A DNA stretch of 33,165 nt from Fidelibacterota bacterium (GTDB taxonomy: Bacteria; Fidelibacterota; UBA8477; JABMPR01): the NCBI GenBank assembly GCA_013203185.1, contig JABMOS010000054.1, forward strand, positions 1-33,165, given 5' to 3'. Shown here one piece after another: positions 32,562 to 33,165 of the stretch. Position numbers and translations under genes: made by a program. The notes beneath the pieces are model-generated. The model was given only the letters and a program-made list of their open reading frames with translations. It did not search any database and was not told the origin of the DNA. Positions within the stretch are counted from its first letter, which is position 1. Each line of letters starts with the position of its first letter.

Positions 32562-33165
32562 ATGCAATCCTTTGAATCATTCACAATCCCTGCCCACACG
32601 AAGGTAAACCTGTGTTTACGCATTCTGGGTAAACGAGAAAATGGTTACCACGATCTGGATACAGTATTTCTGGAACTAGACTGGGGTGATGTTCTACATT
32701 TTGAGCCAGCAAATAAATTCAGCTTCAATATGGCTGGTCTGAGTTTTGATGATGGTGGCAATAATATTTGTCTTCATGCCGAAAAATTATTCAGAGAGGC
32801 AACAGGAATAGAGCTTCCGGTAAAGATATCTCTTGAGAAAAAAGTACCCCCTGGCTCTGGAATTGGAGGGGGCAGTGCTGACGCTGCAGCTGTGCTCAAG
32901 GGCTTGAATCAAATCGCAGGATATCCACTCTCAAATGAACGTTTGCTGGAGCTGGCCCTGGAGTTGGGTGCTGATGTACCCTTTTTTATCCGAGGTGGCT
33001 TGCAGCGTGGGCAAGGTGTTGGCGAGAAACTAGAGAGACTGGAGTCTGGCTTCCAGGGGGTTCTACTCCTCATTATTCCACCCATTCATGTCTCTACAAA
33101 ACAAGCGTTTGAAGCACTAAAAATACCATTGACACCCCCTAAGGCTCCGTTTACTTTTGGCCGCC
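32562..33165 (+). CDS. ispE: 4-diphosphocytidyl-2-C-methyl-D-erythritol kinase, 3' end outside the window
   Basis: The N-terminal 201 residues of the MEP-pathway GHMP kinase that phosphorylates CDP-ME. PAHTKVNLCLRILGKRENGYH carries the catalytic Lys14 in its first part. The glycine-rich ATP loop PPGSGIGGGSADAA lies at 96-109, and GADVPFF provides the catalytic base Asp138. The frame is open to the window edge, so this is a cut by the window and not a truncation. The ATG at 32562 has no strong SD. It acts just before IspF, whose gene lies about 8.3 kb to the left. Confidence 0.95.
   Translation, partial: MQSFESFTIPAHTKVNLCLRILGKRENGYHDLDTVFLELDWGDVLHFEPANKFSFNMAGLSFDDGGNNICLHAEKLFREATGIELPVKISLEKKVPPGSGIGGGSADAAAVLKGLNQIAGYPLSNERLLELALELGADVPFFIRGGLQRGQGVGEKLERLESGFQGVLLLIIPPIHVSTKQAFEALKIPLTPPKAPFTFGR

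Noticed and set aside
1-33165. CRISPR arrays, insertion sequences, prophage, rRNA or tRNA genes
   Set aside because: No regularly spaced repeats, transposase or phage proteins, or cloverleaf-like sequences were found by reading both strands.

Overview
The window is ordinary, densely coding bacterial chromosome of moderate GC, with genes on both strands in short operons. No rRNA, tRNA, CRISPR array, insertion sequence or prophage was seen. The organism looks like an uncultured member of the FCB superphylum (Bacteroidota, Marinimicrobia, Calditrichota, KSB1 and relatives). The evidence is a short (about 285 aa) Bacteroidota/Chlorobi-type primary sigma factor, a surface protein opening with a CarboxypepD_reg-like domain, many short lipoproteins, and a clade II nos cluster. 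Many genes carry clear Shine-Dalgarno (SD) sites, which argues against a typical Bacteroidota. Marinimicrobia is one plausible placement, but this is inference and the phylum is not settled by what is here.

Layout. 1-2637 (+): an iron superoxide dismutase with its own promoter and terminator, then a secreted M61 peptidase with a PDZ domain. 2685-6400 (-): a three-gene envelope glycosylation operon (multispanning GT-C transferase, UDP-glucuronate decarboxylase, GT2-GtrA fusion). The decarboxylase has no ATG, GTG, TTG or CTG codon before its Rossmann motif; an ATT codon sits exactly where the initiating Met is expected. 6746-7819 (-): the primary sigma factor followed by rpsU, which has a 9-base perfect SD site. 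8120-12500 (+): a methyltransferase, a CarboxypepD-VWA-CsgG-like multidomain protein, an AcpH-like protein and a two-OB-fold lipoprotein. 12639-14530 (+): aroQ and a sodium:solute symporter. 14527-17286 (-): a NatAB-like ABC exporter and a small tail-anchored protein. 17287-18271: about 1 kb without a confident gene, containing a possible nested/pseudoknotted RNA structure. 18272-24883 (+): uvrA, a VOC protein, ruvB, queA, ispF and a DedA protein.

25134-32437 (+) is the physiological centrepiece, a compact clade II (Sec-exported) nitrous oxide reductase operon: lipoprotein cytochrome c, nosZ, an uncharacterised four-TM protein, nosL, nosD, nosF, nosY, an Rrf2 regulator with three cysteines, and a fasciclin-domain lipoprotein. 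NosZ keeps all seven CuZ histidines and the CuA ligands. The cytochrome probably feeds electrons to NosZ. NosL and NosDFY probably supply copper and sulfur for the CuZ site, and the Rrf2 protein may sense NO or redox state. No nir, nor, nosR or nosX gene is present in the window, which fits a non-denitrifying N2O scavenger, although the rest of the genome is unseen. The window ends inside ispE, so two MEP-pathway genes (ispF, ispE) bracket the dedA-nos block.
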